Assembly: GCF_000203815.1 (NCBI RefSeq)
Contig: NW_004457737.1
Location: forward strand, 2,108,001 to 2,172,000
Reading direction: 5' to 3'
DNA length: 64,000 bases
Origin: Cavenderia fasciculata
Taxonomy: Eukaryota > Evosea > Eumycetozoa > Acytosteliales > Cavenderiaceae
Part shown: positions 8,944 through 21,446 of the stretch, one piece after another
Layout of the letters: every line of letters starts with the position of its first letter
Position numbering within the stretch: the stretch's first letter is position 1
Notes under the pieces: generated by a model
Told to the model about the DNA's origin: nothing
The model's database searches: none
Seen by the model: only the letters and a program-made list of their open reading frames with translations
Program-made: the position numbers and the translations under genes

Positions 8944-9600
8944 CAAGATATTGGACACCTTCGATTATTAAGTCAAATAAGACAAAAGTGTAAGCAAGTA
9001 AAAGAGGAATACAGTCTGTCAACCCAAATTTTGGACCTAATGGCTAGAGACGAGGATAAATTGTTTGACCACAATAATTCACAAAACATTGGGTGTGAGG
9101 TATTCATCATGGAAACAATGAGAACTGGAGTCAAACCACACGAAAATGAAATTTTCCAATTATCGATTCTAGATATCAAATCCGCCAAATCCCTCTGTCT
9201 GAAAATCAGCCCAGACATCGGTGACGTATCAAAAGCAGCAATTGGAAGAAATAGAGTGGAAGATTTGAAAGGAGTTCTTGGATATGATGAAATACATTGT
9301 TATTTCAGCGAATACTATTCGAAAAAAAGTATCATTTTGGTAGACCCCGACACTTTTAAAAGTTCTCATTATAACAGTCTATTGGCAAAGGGATGGCATG
9401 GGGACTTTCATAATGTTCAATATTTGGATTACAGATTGTTGTTGAATGGTAATATTGGATTCGGCCCTGATTTAGATTGCTCTCCAAAAATAATGGGCGT
9501 TGTAAACACCCTATCTAATTTGGTAAAAAAGCACAAAAACGATCGAAAACAAAACACAACACTTTTGAAATTCATTTGTTCAAAAGTCGAATCTATTTAA
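8944..9600 (+). pseudogene. In-frame 3' extension with a degenerate DEDD exonuclease fold
   Basis: Same frame as the preceding gene after its TGA; the first internal ATG is at 9031. It aligns by eye with the exonuclease of the first gene along the whole domain: VFDTETTG corresponds to VFIMETMRTG, CAHGIS to AAIGRN, and the HNVTFDR motif to DPDTFKS. The catalytic Asp of motif I and the Asp of motif II are lost, and the H-x4-D motif is not recognisable. A domain that is open over 200 codons yet has lost catalytic residues fits a pseudoenzyme as well as a decaying gene. Homology is seen directly; inactivity is inferred from the family's known mechanism. Confidence 0.55.
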
Positions 9601-9606
9601 ATAGAT
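9591..9606. repeat. 16-bp perfect palindrome over the stop codon of the second gene
   Basis: ATCTATTTAAATAGAT reads the same on both strands and contains the TAA stop at 9598-9600. The first gene of the pair also ends in an inverted repeat. Confidence 0.8.
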
Positions 9607-10592
9607 CAACTACCAATTGTAGGAATTGGATTTTTTTTTTAACAAAAACAAAACAAAAATAAAAATAAAAAAACATTTAATTGATCAACTCATACTTCGA
9701 TGATGAATGGCCCATACATCTACCATGCTAATGATTCAATTTTATTTAATTTAATAAGCCACCACACTTATTTGAAAGTTCTAGAGATTTGTACTCTCAA
9801 AATAAATAAAAAAGTATAAAATATCACCTACTTTAAATATAAACAGATAAATTAAATAAATGAATAAACTTTATATTTCCAGATTATTTTTGATGATTTA
9901 TCAAATGAATTAAAAGATCCATGTATTACCAAACTAATGAAGATTCATAGACACTTTTAATCCAAGATTATTATAAGTACTCAATCATGGAAAAGAATAA
10001 GTTGTTTTGATCCACATTCAAAATAATAAGCTCCTTGAATATTTGTTGTTGTTGTTGATGGTATTCAATGTTAAAGTGATTATTGATGAATGTGTCTTTT
10101 GTGAACAAAATCCGAGAGAGCAAGAAATGGGTGAAGAAAAAAAAAAAAATTGGGATAAATTATTTTCAGCCTTTACTCTAATATGATGATCGATCATAGT
10201 CAAGATAAAGATCATCATCATATCATAGATAATCAATTAATAGTTATCATAATACATTACTCCAACAATCCAAAGATCTTCAGATCACCCATTAAATTAG
10301 ATTGATTTCTTTAAAAAAAAGATAAAATAAACGCAATGAAAATTTGGGCAAAAGAACTTTATTCGAATCGATGTACAGAGGTGGCCGTTTTTTATTTGAA
10401 AAAATGTCAGGTGCAAAAATCTCTCTTGACAAAAGTTTATCTTGTTGTTAAAATTTTGTTGTCGTTATTATCTACACCATTATTTATTGTATCTCTCTCT
10501 CTTTGTATCTATATATACTATACTATATTGTAATTCTATATTTATTTATTTATTTATTAAAAGCGAAAAGCACAACTAAAAAAACAAAAACC
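9607..10592. other. Intergenic, with one exon-like remnant
   Basis: Mostly AT-rich. At 9893-10026 a plausible acceptor (TTTCCAG) is followed by a short frame reading IIFDDLSNELKDPCITKLMK that soon meets stops, then a second fragment reading STQSWKRISCFDPHSK. This could be an exon remnant of a dictyostelid multigene family, but it is too short to name. The rest is the upstream region of the myosin gene. Confidence 0.35.
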
Positions 10593-13500
10593 ATGTACAA
10601 AAAGGGTGAAGGTGTACCAGGTAAGAAGAAGAATTACAAAGAAAACTTTGAAACAGACTACAATCAATACACACAAAACTAATCAATCTTTTCTCTTTTC
10701 TATTTTCTCTCTATTTTCTCTCTCTCTCTTTAAGACTTTGTACTTTTAAATCAAATTACAGAGAATGATTTCTTGGAGAATCTTATAACAAGACATAAAT
10801 CTGATCAGATTTATACCTACATTGGAGATGTAGTCATTTCTTCCAATCCCTTTAAAAAGATGAATATCTACAATGAAAGTGATATCAAAAATTATAATGG
10901 AAGATATAAATATGAAATGCCTCCTCATATGTAAGCAAACACAAGATAATAGAGAGATTTTAATATTTTCAAGTTATTAATATCTTTTTTCCTTTTCTTT
11001 TCTTTCTATTTCTATTTTTAGTTATGCATTAGCAAATGATGCATATAGAGCAATGAGACAAAATCAAGAAAAACAATGTGTCATCATTTCAGGAGAATCT
11101 GGAGCAGGCAAGACAGAGGCATCTAAAAAGATTATGCAATTCTTGACCTTTGTCAGCAAGAATCAAAGTGATCGTGGAGACAAGATTGCCAAGATGTTGC
11201 TAGAGTCTAATCCGCTGCTCGAAGCATTTGGCAATGCAAAGACATTGAGAAACGACAATTCAAGTCGTTTTGGTAAATACATGGAGATGCAATTTGACTA
11301 TGTTGGTACACCATCTGGTGGCAAGATTACAAACTATCTCTTGGAAAAGTCACGTGTCGTTGGTAGAGCCCAAGGTGAACGTAATTTCCACATCTTTTAC
11401 CAAATGCTCAAAGGATTGAATCAAGCCAAACTGACCGAACTCGGTCTCAATGCAAGTGCCACTAGTTTTAATTATTTGAAAAACAGTACTTGTATTGATG
11501 TTGCCACCATTGATGATGTTGCCGATTTCAAAGCAGTCGTCAAAGCAATGGAAACTTTGGGTCTCAAAGATGAAGATCAAAATTCAATTTGGAGAATCCT
11601 TGCTTCCATCCTTCATATTGGTAATATTACTTTTAAAGAATTACCTGATCAAACTGTTGGTACTTCTTCTGTTGGTGTTGTTGATCAAAAATGTAAGAAA
11701 TCAAAAAGAAAAGAAAAAATATATATATATATATATTTATTTATTTATTTATTTTTAATTTTTTAGCATTAGCATCAGCAGCAGCATGTTTAAAAACAGA
11801 TGTTGGAACATTATCAAGATCATTAACTTATAGATCAATTAATACTGGTGTTGGTAAAAGATGTTCAGTTATTTCAGTACCATTGGACAATGAACAAGCA
11901 GTATTTTCAAGAGATGCTCTTGCCAAAGCACTCTATGAAAGATTATTCCAATGGCTTGTTGGAAAGATTAATCAACAAATTAATAATCCTGAAAAGGGTC
12001 TCGTAATTGGTATCTTGGATATTTATGGTTTTGAAGTTTTTGAAAAAAATAGTTTTGAACAATTAAATATAAAGTAAGTAAAAAGTAATCTAAAATATAC
12101 CTATATATTTACTTATAATTTTTCTTTTTGTTTTTTTTTTATAATTTAGTTATTGTAATGAAAAATTACAACAATTATTTATTGAATTAACATTAAAGAG
12201 TGAACAAGCAGAATATAAAAATGAAGGTATTGAATGGAAAGATATTGATTATTTCAATAACAAACCAATTTGTGATTTAATTGAAAAACGTCCAATTGGT
12301 CTCATTTCATTATTAGATGAAGCTTGTTTAATTGCAAAATCAACTGATCAAACTTATTTACAAAATATTCAAAAGTATGCAAAAACAAAATATATATATA
12401 TTTCCTTTTTTCTTTTTTTTTTTTCTAACCTCTTCTATTTCTTCTAGTAACTTTGATAAACATGAATATTTTCAATCATATCAATCAACAAGAGATAGAA
12501 GTATTGGAGATGGATGTTTTAGATTAAAACATTATGCAGGAGATGTAACATACAATGTTGGAGGATTTTTAGAAAAGAACAAGGATACATTGTTTGGTGA
12601 TTTGATTACAAGTATGCAAATGAGCAAGGATCCACTTATTTGTTCACTTTTCCCCAGTCCAAAGCCAGAAGATTCTAAAAAGAGACCAGAGACTGCTGGA
12701 AGTCAATTCCGTACTGCCATCAATTCTTTAATCTCTACTCTTTTGGCTTGTTCACCACACTATGTTCGTTGTATCAAGAGTAATGATAACAAGCAAGCTG
12801 GTGTCATTGACGAGGAACGTGTTCGTCATCAAGTACGTTATCTTGGTCTATTGGAAAACGTTCGTGTCCGTCGTGCCGGTTTTGCCAATCGTCAAACCTA
12901 TCAACGTTTTTCTCAACGTTATAAAATGTTGACCAAGGAAACATGGCCAACTTTCAAGGGTAACCCTCGTCAAGCCACCGAAGCCATCCTAAAGGCTCAC
13001 AACATTCCCAAGGAAGAGTTTAGAATGGGCAAGACCAAGGTATTTATCCGTTCACCCACCACCCTCTTTTACTTTGAGGAAAAACGTGAAGCCGAACTTC
13101 CACGTATCGCTACCCTCATTCAAAAGACTTGGAGAGGTCATTGTGCTCGTAGTCGTTGGAATCAACGCAAGGCTGCCATCAAGATTCAACTCTTTTATCG
13201 TACCTATCGTTTCAAAAAGTGGTTTAGAGAATTGCATCGTGTATTCAATGACGTTAAAAACGATCCAAAATATGGAAAGTTTACAGTTTGGCCCAAGAAC
13301 CCATCGGTATTGGATCGTGCAGTCATGTTGATTCATCGTGTTCACAATACATGGCGTGCAGAACGTATGGTCTTGGCTCTTGGTCCCAGCGCTCCTGCCA
13401 TGCGTCAAAAGGTCCTTGCCTATGACTTGTTCAAGGGTAAAAAGAAATGGAACTGTGCTCGTCTCTTTGATGCCGATTACCTCGAAAAGACCACCAATCC

Positions 13501-14023
13501 AAACCAATCAAAATACGTCATTGCCATGCAAAACCTCTTCCAAACCTATGGAGATACCGAAGTTTTGTTTGCCGACTATGTAACCAAGGTCAATCCAAAA
13601 GGTGTCCCACAAAAGCGTGGTGTCGTCGTTACCAATGCCAACATTTACAAACATGACCCCAAAAACTACAAGGTCAAGAAATGGGGTACTCCATTGGCTG
13701 ACATTTCTTCCATCTCTTGTTCTCCCAATAATGATACCTTTGTTGTCATTCATTGCAAGGCTCCAAGTCGTGATTTTGTATTAGACGTTGGTATCAATGG
13801 TTATGAAGCTGTATCTGAAATTGTTACAGTCATTGTTCAACAAGTTCAAAAGTTGACTGGTATTCGTCTCACCGTTCACTTTGCTCAACAAATCACTTTC
13901 AACAATGCTCGTCCAAAAGGTAGTGACACTCAATTATCATTCCAACAATCAAATGATCCAAAAGTTGATGGTAGCCAATATAAAAAGATTAAATCTGGTC
14001 AAGCTACAATTCTCTATAAATAA
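10593..14023 (+). CDS. Class I myosin heavy chain, short-tailed
   Basis: Six exons (10593-10620, 10762-10930, 11022-11692, 11767-12073, 12150-12374, 12448-14023) give 991 aa. Motor domain: P-loop GESGAGKT at residues 90-97, switch [12 protein letters not shown], relay region [17 protein letters not shown], the DALAK segment, and actin-binding/converter sequence to about residue 695. Two IQ-like motifs follow ([15 protein letters not shown] and [15 protein letters not shown]), then a basic TH1 membrane-binding tail. There is no Pro-rich TH2 or SH3, so the protein belongs with the short-tailed forms (MyoA/E/F type in D. discoideum). Such single-headed motors link actin to membranes in endocytosis and at the leading edge. 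It is convergent with the GCN2 gene, 76 bp away. The family is certain; the paralogue is not. Confidence 0.95.
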
Positions 14024-14099
14024 AAAAAAAGGAAAAATAAAAATAATTTAAATTAAATAGATAAAAAATATATATATTTCTTTCATCTTTTTATTTTTT

Positions 14100-17000
14100 T
14101 TAGACATTTGTAAAAGTATAAGATTTTTCATCCTTGTAAGAAAATATAATATAAAATGGAATCATTTTCCAACGACTCATTTGATTTTTAAGTTGAATCA
14201 ATTTATCCTTGTAAACTTTTGGATATTTGGCAACATTATCATTATCTACAAATTCTTTAATCAATGATATTGGTAAATCTACTGCTATTACTTTAATTGA
14301 TGTTCCTTTACCTTGATAAAATCCTCTATATAATTTACTAAAAAAAAGGAAAAATAAAAATTAATAAAACTGCAATATTCTCTATTTTTTTTTTTTTTTC
14401 TATTTACCAAATATAATCTTTTGTTAAAATTTCAATTTTTTTCTTTTTTGATTCATCAACAGGACCTTGAATCATAATTTGAATTGATAGAGAAGTTGAA
14501 TTATCAGTAAATCCACCACTACCACCACTTGAAGATAAATTGATTGAATTACTACCTCCACCACCACCACTATTACTATTACTACCACTACTATTATTTA
14601 GGTTTTGATTATCTCTATTATCTGTAGATTCAAGAGCCATTGGATCTATAGGTATACCTTGATGTTTTCTAGATTTTAAAATATAATCTACCAAATCTTT
14701 ACGAGAGATTGATTTTTCATTTCTAGTTTCAATATGTCTAACTTTGAGAAGACCATTTTGATAGGACCTTTCTTTTAATACAATGACCCAAGTAACACCA
14801 TTTTGTTTACAATAACTATAGATTTCTTCTACAGTAATATAATCAGATTGAGAATAATCTGCTCTAATAGACATGGACCAAAGTTGAGCACATATTTGAA
14901 GTTTTTCAGTCAACATGAGGGCACCCAAACTACAAACATAGGCTTCAATATCTGTAGCCTTTTTTACACCTTTTGATTTTCCAATTCTTTCTTCATAGAG
15001 CAAGAGTGCAGTAACAATCTTTTCAACGGCAATGGTAACACCAACTCCACATATTTGACCTTTTAGATTACTTGAATGATTTGGTTGAGTTGGTTGACCA
15101 CCAGATGATTGTTGATGTAATTGATGTTGGAATGATCTAATCAATTTATCATATCTACCACCAGCCATAATAATTTCAGTTTTTGGTTGATGATGATGAT
15201 CTACAATACTCTTTTCATTTACCACTTGAAATACCATTCCATCATAATAATGATAATTGTGTACCAATGAAAGGTCCAGATAAAACTTTGGAATAATATT
15301 GATTGCTTGTAAATTTCTTGCAAGATTTCTAAGATCTGTTAAACCTGCCATTGAATCTTTTCTTTTTGCCAATAATTCATCCAATTGTGCAATACCTGGT
15401 AATAATTCACTCTTTTGTTTTAAATATATCGATAGACGATTAATGGTGGGTGAAGCTAGACCAATTTCTCTAAGGGTTGCTGCAACTTGGGTCCAAGAAT
15501 TTCTCCAATGAAGTGTAGCAATGGCCATACAAACTGGGCCATGTAATTTTTGATCAACTCCACAAACTTGCAAAACACCATCCAATATACTATAATGACT
15601 AACTTTGATAATGTACGATGTTCCAAGTTCTCTAGAAAATCCTTCCATTACATCTACAACTGTTCTAAGTAGTTCGGCATCACTGACATGTCGAACTCTG
15701 CTTGGTCCAACAATATCAAAGTCACATTCATAAAGTTCTTTGGGTGAAAAACCAGGTGAACTTCGACGGAAAACTTTACTAAAGCTGAATCGTTTGGCTT
15801 GAGTGATACCATGCAATGCAACATGACGTGCCCAAGGTACAGTCAAGTCATAGGGCAAGTGAACAACGGTTCCACCTTCATCTAGGAATCTTGCTACAAC
15901 AGCTCCATGTGCTCCACTTTGAACATCTCTTGGAAATAAAAGTGGTGTATCCATTTGAATGGCTCCGTGTGTTCTGAAAATGGTAGACAATCGATGAAAT
16001 GTACGTTCTCGAGCTTTTAAATGAGAATTGATAAGTGTACTATTTGATGTATAAAGATATCTTGAAGATATATGTTCATCTGGATTTAAACCAAACAATT
16101 TCTCCATCAAATAGGAAAAGAGTGATAGAGTTGGATTGGTAATGGATTTGACAGCCTCTTTTAACAATTCATCTTCCATTTTACTTGGTAATAAATCACT
16201 TTCTAAAAGTTGTTTGGTAGTTGGTCTCTTGTTTGGATCGTGTTGAATAAGACTCCGAATAAGTGATGCAAAATCTGGTTTTAATGCTTCAAAACCTGGT
16301 GGAAACTTTAATTCGTTTCGAAGAGTACGTAATACATTGGTACGTTCCATTTGAGTTTGGAATGGATGACACATTTCAAAAAGGATAATACCCATTGAAT
16401 AGATATCAACCTTTTCTCCATAATGCTTGGTGGTTCTTTGAAGAATCTCTGGACAACAATAAAATGGTGTACCAACACCTCCAGTCATTGTCATTGATTG
16501 ATCCATCAATTCTCCTTCATTACTCATCATTTTCATCATCTTTTTAATATCAATCGATATAGAGGAAGAGGTATCATGTTGTTGTTGAAGTTGTTGTCCA
16601 TTTTGACCAGTGGTACTACTCTTTCCACCTGTAGTTGCCAAACCAAAATCACCAATTTTAATGTCTCTTTCTTCATTGTCTATGAAAATGTTGGCTGGTT
16701 TGAGATCACGATGAATAATACCTTGATTATGAATATGAGACAAACCTTCTACCAATTGTCTAAATAATCTCCAAACATCCTCTTCACTCAGACCTCCAAT
16801 CGTATCTACCAATGTTTTTAAAGTCTTTTTACTACAATATTCCATTTGAATATAAAGTGTATGAGTATTCTTTTTGTTGACAGCTATAGATGATTTCTTT
16901 TTTTCAATTGGTTGTTGAAATATCTTTGAACGATTAAGATAATATGATCTATCTGCTGCAGGTTGGGTTGAATCATTTGCACTTAGACTAATATCAGAAT

Positions 17001-19934
17001 TGATAGCAATTCTACTAGTAGTATTTGAATGATATTCTTCAATGAATCCACTACCACCAGCATTGTCTTGAGTACAATCTTGTTGGAACGACTGAAGCAT
17101 TGATTTACTACCAAGACTAGATTGTAAAAACCAATCTTCAGATGCATCAGTTGCCAAATCACCACTTAGATCTTCTACTTGATCTGGTTCCATTTCACCT
17201 TCAACCTCTATATCTGATCTTTCAATCCACGCCTGATAATAACGGACTACATATTGATGATGAAGACGTGACAAGGTTGTTACTTCTCTGAGCAATTTGT
17301 TGGTCAATGGTTCAGATTCACCATCAGAATTGGCCTCGGTTTTAATCTTTTTAATGGCATAATATCTACCATCCAATTTGTTTCTAGATTTTACCACTAC
17401 ACCAAATCCTCCTCTACCAATCATTTCAATCTCTTCAAAATCGGTTCTATATCTTGATTGATATCTATAATCCATTAGAGATGTAGTTGATGGTTGTTGT
17501 AATAGACTTGGTTTTGTTACTGATTGTGGTGTTGAAACAGATGATGTCTGTAACTGTGTGGGTGTTATTGGAACAGATGAAGAAGATGAAGTTGGTGTTG
17601 GAAGTAATGATGATGATTGAGGTGGATTTAATTGACCAATAGATTGACCAATACCCAATCCACTACTACTAGTTAAACTACTACTATTTGTACTACCACT
17701 TATTGTCAACATTTGTCTTGGTGATGTTGGTGGTGATAGATTTTGATAAATTTGATTTAAATTTTCACTAGTCTTTAAATTTAATTTAAATGATATTGAA
17801 TTGTTTAATGTTGTTGTAGTAGTAGATTCTTCTTCTGATAAATCTGATAAATCTGATAAACTCTCTTCATCATCTGAATTATTTGAATTATCTGATTCAT
17901 CTTCTAATGTTGTTGATTCTACTTTTACTTCTTCTTCTTCATTATCATCATCATCATCATCATCATCATCATTATCTTCTTCTTCTTCTTCTTCTTCTTC
18001 CTCCTCATCCTCCTCTACTTCTTCATCTTCTACTTCTACTTCTACTTCTTCTATTTCTATTTCTTTTTGAACTATTTGAATTGGTGATGAAGTTGAAGAT
18101 AAAAAAGGATGTTTTAATAATAAACCAGCTTCCAATTTGATTTTATCATTAATATCTGAACTAAAGATTGTATATAGAAAATCTTTTGCCAAAGATGTCA
18201 TATTATCTGGTAATTTGGTTGATTCATAAAGTTTAACATAATCTATATTATTACTGTTATTATTATTATTTACTGAAGAAGATGATGAAGATATAGAAGA
18301 ATTTGATGAAACTAAATTATTACTATTATCTTTAATATCAATGATTGTACCAGTGATCATTTCTAAAACGATAATACCAAGATTGATTAGATCATCTCTT
18401 CTTAGATGATATTTGGAAGAGGTGAGTATTTTATGAGAGATCCATGGATTAGAGTTTTTAGAGGAGGATCTGTCAATGGTATCAAATATCTTTAGTGTCT
18501 TGCCACCATAGTTTGTAAACAAGACTCGGTTGGTGCTGTCGTTGATAAAGATATTTTTAGACTGAACATCTCGATGTGGGATGTGTTGAGAATGGAGATA
18601 CAAGAGTGCTAGTAAAAGTTGATAGGTGTATCTTCTAACCAAACTTTCCTCTATATTGCCGCTAGTTTGGATACGTTGTCTGAGTGTATCAGAAGACACA
18701 TATTCTTGGAAAATGTAGAGTGTACTATTTTCAATCACCGTTCCAATATAACCTACTAGTTGGGGATTGACGAGGTATTTCATCGATTCAACCTCTTTTT
18801 GGATAGAGTAGAGTTTGGACATGTTTTCTCTCATTCCACTATCGTCACCACTATCAATCGACAATTGACGACAAATCATTGGAGAGTTGGTATCCAAGTT
18901 GATACATTCATAGGTGGTTTCAAATGAATTTGGTTTACGACTAAGTTTACTTCCCAATTTAAATCGAATTCTTGAATACATATCTCCTCCACCATTATTA
19001 TTATCATCAGATTGATCATTCTGTTCTTGTTGTTGATAATAATCTACTATACCACTTGGATTACTAGATCTCATCATTTGTCCACTATTACCACCATCTT
19101 CAAAGATACTATCGTTGGCATCCAATGCAGACGATCCAATAAATGAATCAAATGAATCATAAGAATAAGAATTGATCATACCATCATATGCTGCAGATGA
19201 TAATACCATTCTATTCATTGATGGACTATGATGTACTCTTGAATTAAATTGATTATGATGATTATGATGATTATGAAGATTATTGTGGTGATTGTGATGA
19301 TTATTGTGGTGATGATGATGATGATGGTGACCATAATCATCAGATGTTAATGGTCTTTTAATAGGAGAATCTGTGATACTTTCATCATCATCATGACCAT
19401 CTGTAGTAATCATGATACCATCATCTTGACCATCGTTATCATCGTCTTGGTCACTGTCACTGTCAATCTCTCCACCGTCTCTTTTACTAATACTTGATGT
19501 TGAACAATTTAATTCCTTTAGTCTTTGGATCATTTCCTCGTGAAGACTAACTGTTTCCTTGTTGTACGTTAACAAAAAGTCTTGAATGGCTTGACAAAGT
19601 TCGAAAACAATCACTTCGCCTGCCACCATCTTTTGATTTAAAAGAATATAAAGTTCTTCAATTTGATCATCCGATAATCCTTTTACTTTTTCCAATTCAA
19701 TAGATGGTAATGTTATTGGATAATTTGGTGAATATTTAACATATAATTTTACTAAAACGAAAAAAGAAGAATGTAAGTAAAATAGATCAATCAAATAATA
19801 ATAATAATAAAAAGAATCTTTACCTGAACAATAATTTGGATATTGATTTGTTGGATGAGGGATTAAAGCAACTTTAAATCTTTTACAAACTGCTTCTGGT
19901 TCTAATATTTCAAAATCATCCTATACATAGAGAT

Positions 19935-19968
<34 letters not shown>

Positions 19969-20173
19969 ATATTAATTCTTCTTTGTTTTTTGTTTTTTTA
20001 AAACATACACCATAAATTGATTGTAAACACATCATTTCATTATCTTGAGCCATTTCATTATCAGGATTTAAAGTCATGAAAAAACTTCCACTATTACTAT
20101 TACTACTATTACTGTTATTGTTGCTATTACTATTATTATTGCCATTATTATTTCTATTTAATTGATTATTCAT
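14100..20173 (-). CDS. GCN2-type eIF2-alpha kinase with HisRS-like domain
   Basis: Four exons (20009-20173, 19824-19920, 14408-19751, 14100-14337) give 1,947 aa. Order: Asn/Ser-rich N-terminus, RWD domain, His/Asn and acidic low-complexity region, a pseudokinase at roughly 350-640 (HRD kept but DFG replaced by TNYGG), a long acidic Ser-rich linker, an active kinase with an insert (GRGGFGVV, AIKK, HRDLKPANIFID, DFGLA, GTPFYCCPE), a histidyl-tRNA-synthetase-like domain and a C-terminal domain. In this family uncharged tRNA binds the HisRS-like part and the kinase phosphorylates eIF2-alpha in amino-acid starvation. D. discoideum has GCN2-like kinases (ifkA, ifkB); orthology is not assigned. The 5.3-kb third exon is fully open. 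Confidence 0.95.
19939..19965. repeat. (AG)n microsatellite in intron 1 of the GCN2-type gene
   Basis: Thirteen AG units within the first intron, a likely length-polymorphic marker. Confidence 0.9.
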
Positions 20174-20828
20174 TTTGTTGTTTTAATTGTTTGTTTGTTA
20201 TTATTATTATTGAAATGATGATGAAGTTTTTTTTTGTTTTTATATATAATCTAATCTACGCTATATCATTATTCTCTCTCAAACTATGTTGTCTAGTCTC
20301 TGAGTTGAAAGGATTCACAATGATTTATTGCAACAATCACTGTTGCTTTAAATGTGGTGATACTACTGATCAGTGCACTGATCGTTATGCTGTGTTGCTA
20401 AATAACTGCTGTTTGTTATTATGTCTTGTACTGAGATGGTTTGCTGTTGTACTTGTATGCTCTATACTATTTTCTTTTTTTTCGATTGATAATTGTGATT
20501 TGTTGAAGCGGTATCTATTCTCATGAGATGTATTGAGTTGAGATAATTGATTCTTTGGGTTATATATATATATAAAGTATATACTAATAAGTATTAAATT
20601 TAACTAGCTAGAGTAGTAGTTCAAAACTTGTAATGAAAAATTAGTTTCTTCTTCACTCAACCACATCATCTTGAAAAAAAGCCAAAAAAAACAAAAAAAA
20701 TCATATGATGAAATTTCCAGTTTCAATGTCTGTGATGGTCTTTGAACTGGAATTTTTTTATTTATTTAATATTTAATGTATTTGTACAAATATTTATATA
20801 TAAGAGTATGAGTATGATTATTCATATT
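20174..20828. other. Intergenic, with a 16-bp palindrome
   Basis: Upstream flank of the GCN2-type gene and downstream flank of the 205-aa gene's neighbour. It is less AT-rich than most gaps between 20290 and 20530. It holds GATCAGTGCACTGATC, a perfect palindrome, at 20368-20383. A frame on the plus strand is Cys/Leu-rich without family features and is not called as a gene. Confidence 0.4.
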
Positions 20829-21446
20829 TTAATTTAAAGGAATACTTCCTTCAACAAACATACTGCTGCTGTCATCGAAAAAGACAGATTTGTTGGTATC
20901 AGAGGTGTAGGTGAGAGTGAGAGCTTGACCACTAATGTCAGAGATGACACTACCATTGTTGAATGATGCAGCTACATAGACGGAAAGAGTGACAATTGGT
21001 GTGTATTCGGCTGATTGATTGTTGAGCACAGTGGTGGCATTTAGCTCACTGTCAACCTCCTTTCCATTGATGACGGCAGTTTGGGTGAGACCAAATGTGA
21101 GTGGCTCGCCATAGTTGTTGACAAGACCATAAGACTTGACAGAGGTGCCATTGGCTTGGTCAAAGAAACCGGCATTGTTGAATGGATATTGATGGGTCTT
21201 GCTGACAGACTTGAGAGTAGAGATACGACTGATGGTAGCACCATTCTGGATTTGAGTGTTACTTGCGTATAATCCATACAGCTCTTGCCATTGTAAAGTA
21301 TTATTCAAGAATGGTTTGAATGTGACCCATACAACATTGGATACTTTTCCATTAACACTTTTTACAACACATACTTTTTCTTGTGATGAAGCAAGAGCAG
21401 CAAGTCCAGCTTGAGTGAATGAGAATTGAAGTGAATAGTTTGACAT
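20829..21446 (-). CDS. Uncharacterised 205-aa protein
   Basis: A single exon of 205 codons opening MSNYSLQFSFTQAGLAAL. It has no signal peptide, membrane segment or low-complexity run. The composition is rich in Asn, Ser, Thr, Val and aromatic residues, with many short segments that look like beta strands (for example VVWVTFKPF and TLSVYVAASF), suggesting an all-beta fold. Codons end mostly in C or G, unlike weakly expressed neighbours, which points to strong expression. I cannot name the family. It might be a cytosolic lectin-like or stress/development protein, but nothing in the sequence decides this. Confidence 0.8.
   Translation of the reverse strand: MSNYSLQFSFTQAGLAALASSQEKVCVVKSVNGKVSNVVWVTFKPFLNNTLQWQELYGLYASNTQIQNGATISRISTLKSVSKTHQYPFNNAGFFDQANGTSVKSYGLVNNYGEPLTFGLTQTAVINGKEVDSELNATTVLNNQSAEYTPIVTLSVYVAASFNNGSVISDISGQALTLTYTSDTNKSVFFDDSSSMFVEGSIPLN

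Noticed and set aside
10336-10533. 65-codon frame just upstream of the myosin gene
   Set aside because: Hydrophobic, repeat-derived second half and no family features; lies in the probable leader of the myosin transcript.
17801-18140. Long frames antisense to the GCN2-type gene
   Set aside because: They are complements of the acidic Asp/Glu and Ser runs of the real protein.
20191-20526. 111-codon plus-strand frame
   Set aside because: Composition of Phe, Ile, Leu and Cys without motif or codon bias; more likely non-coding, although it overlaps the noted palindrome.
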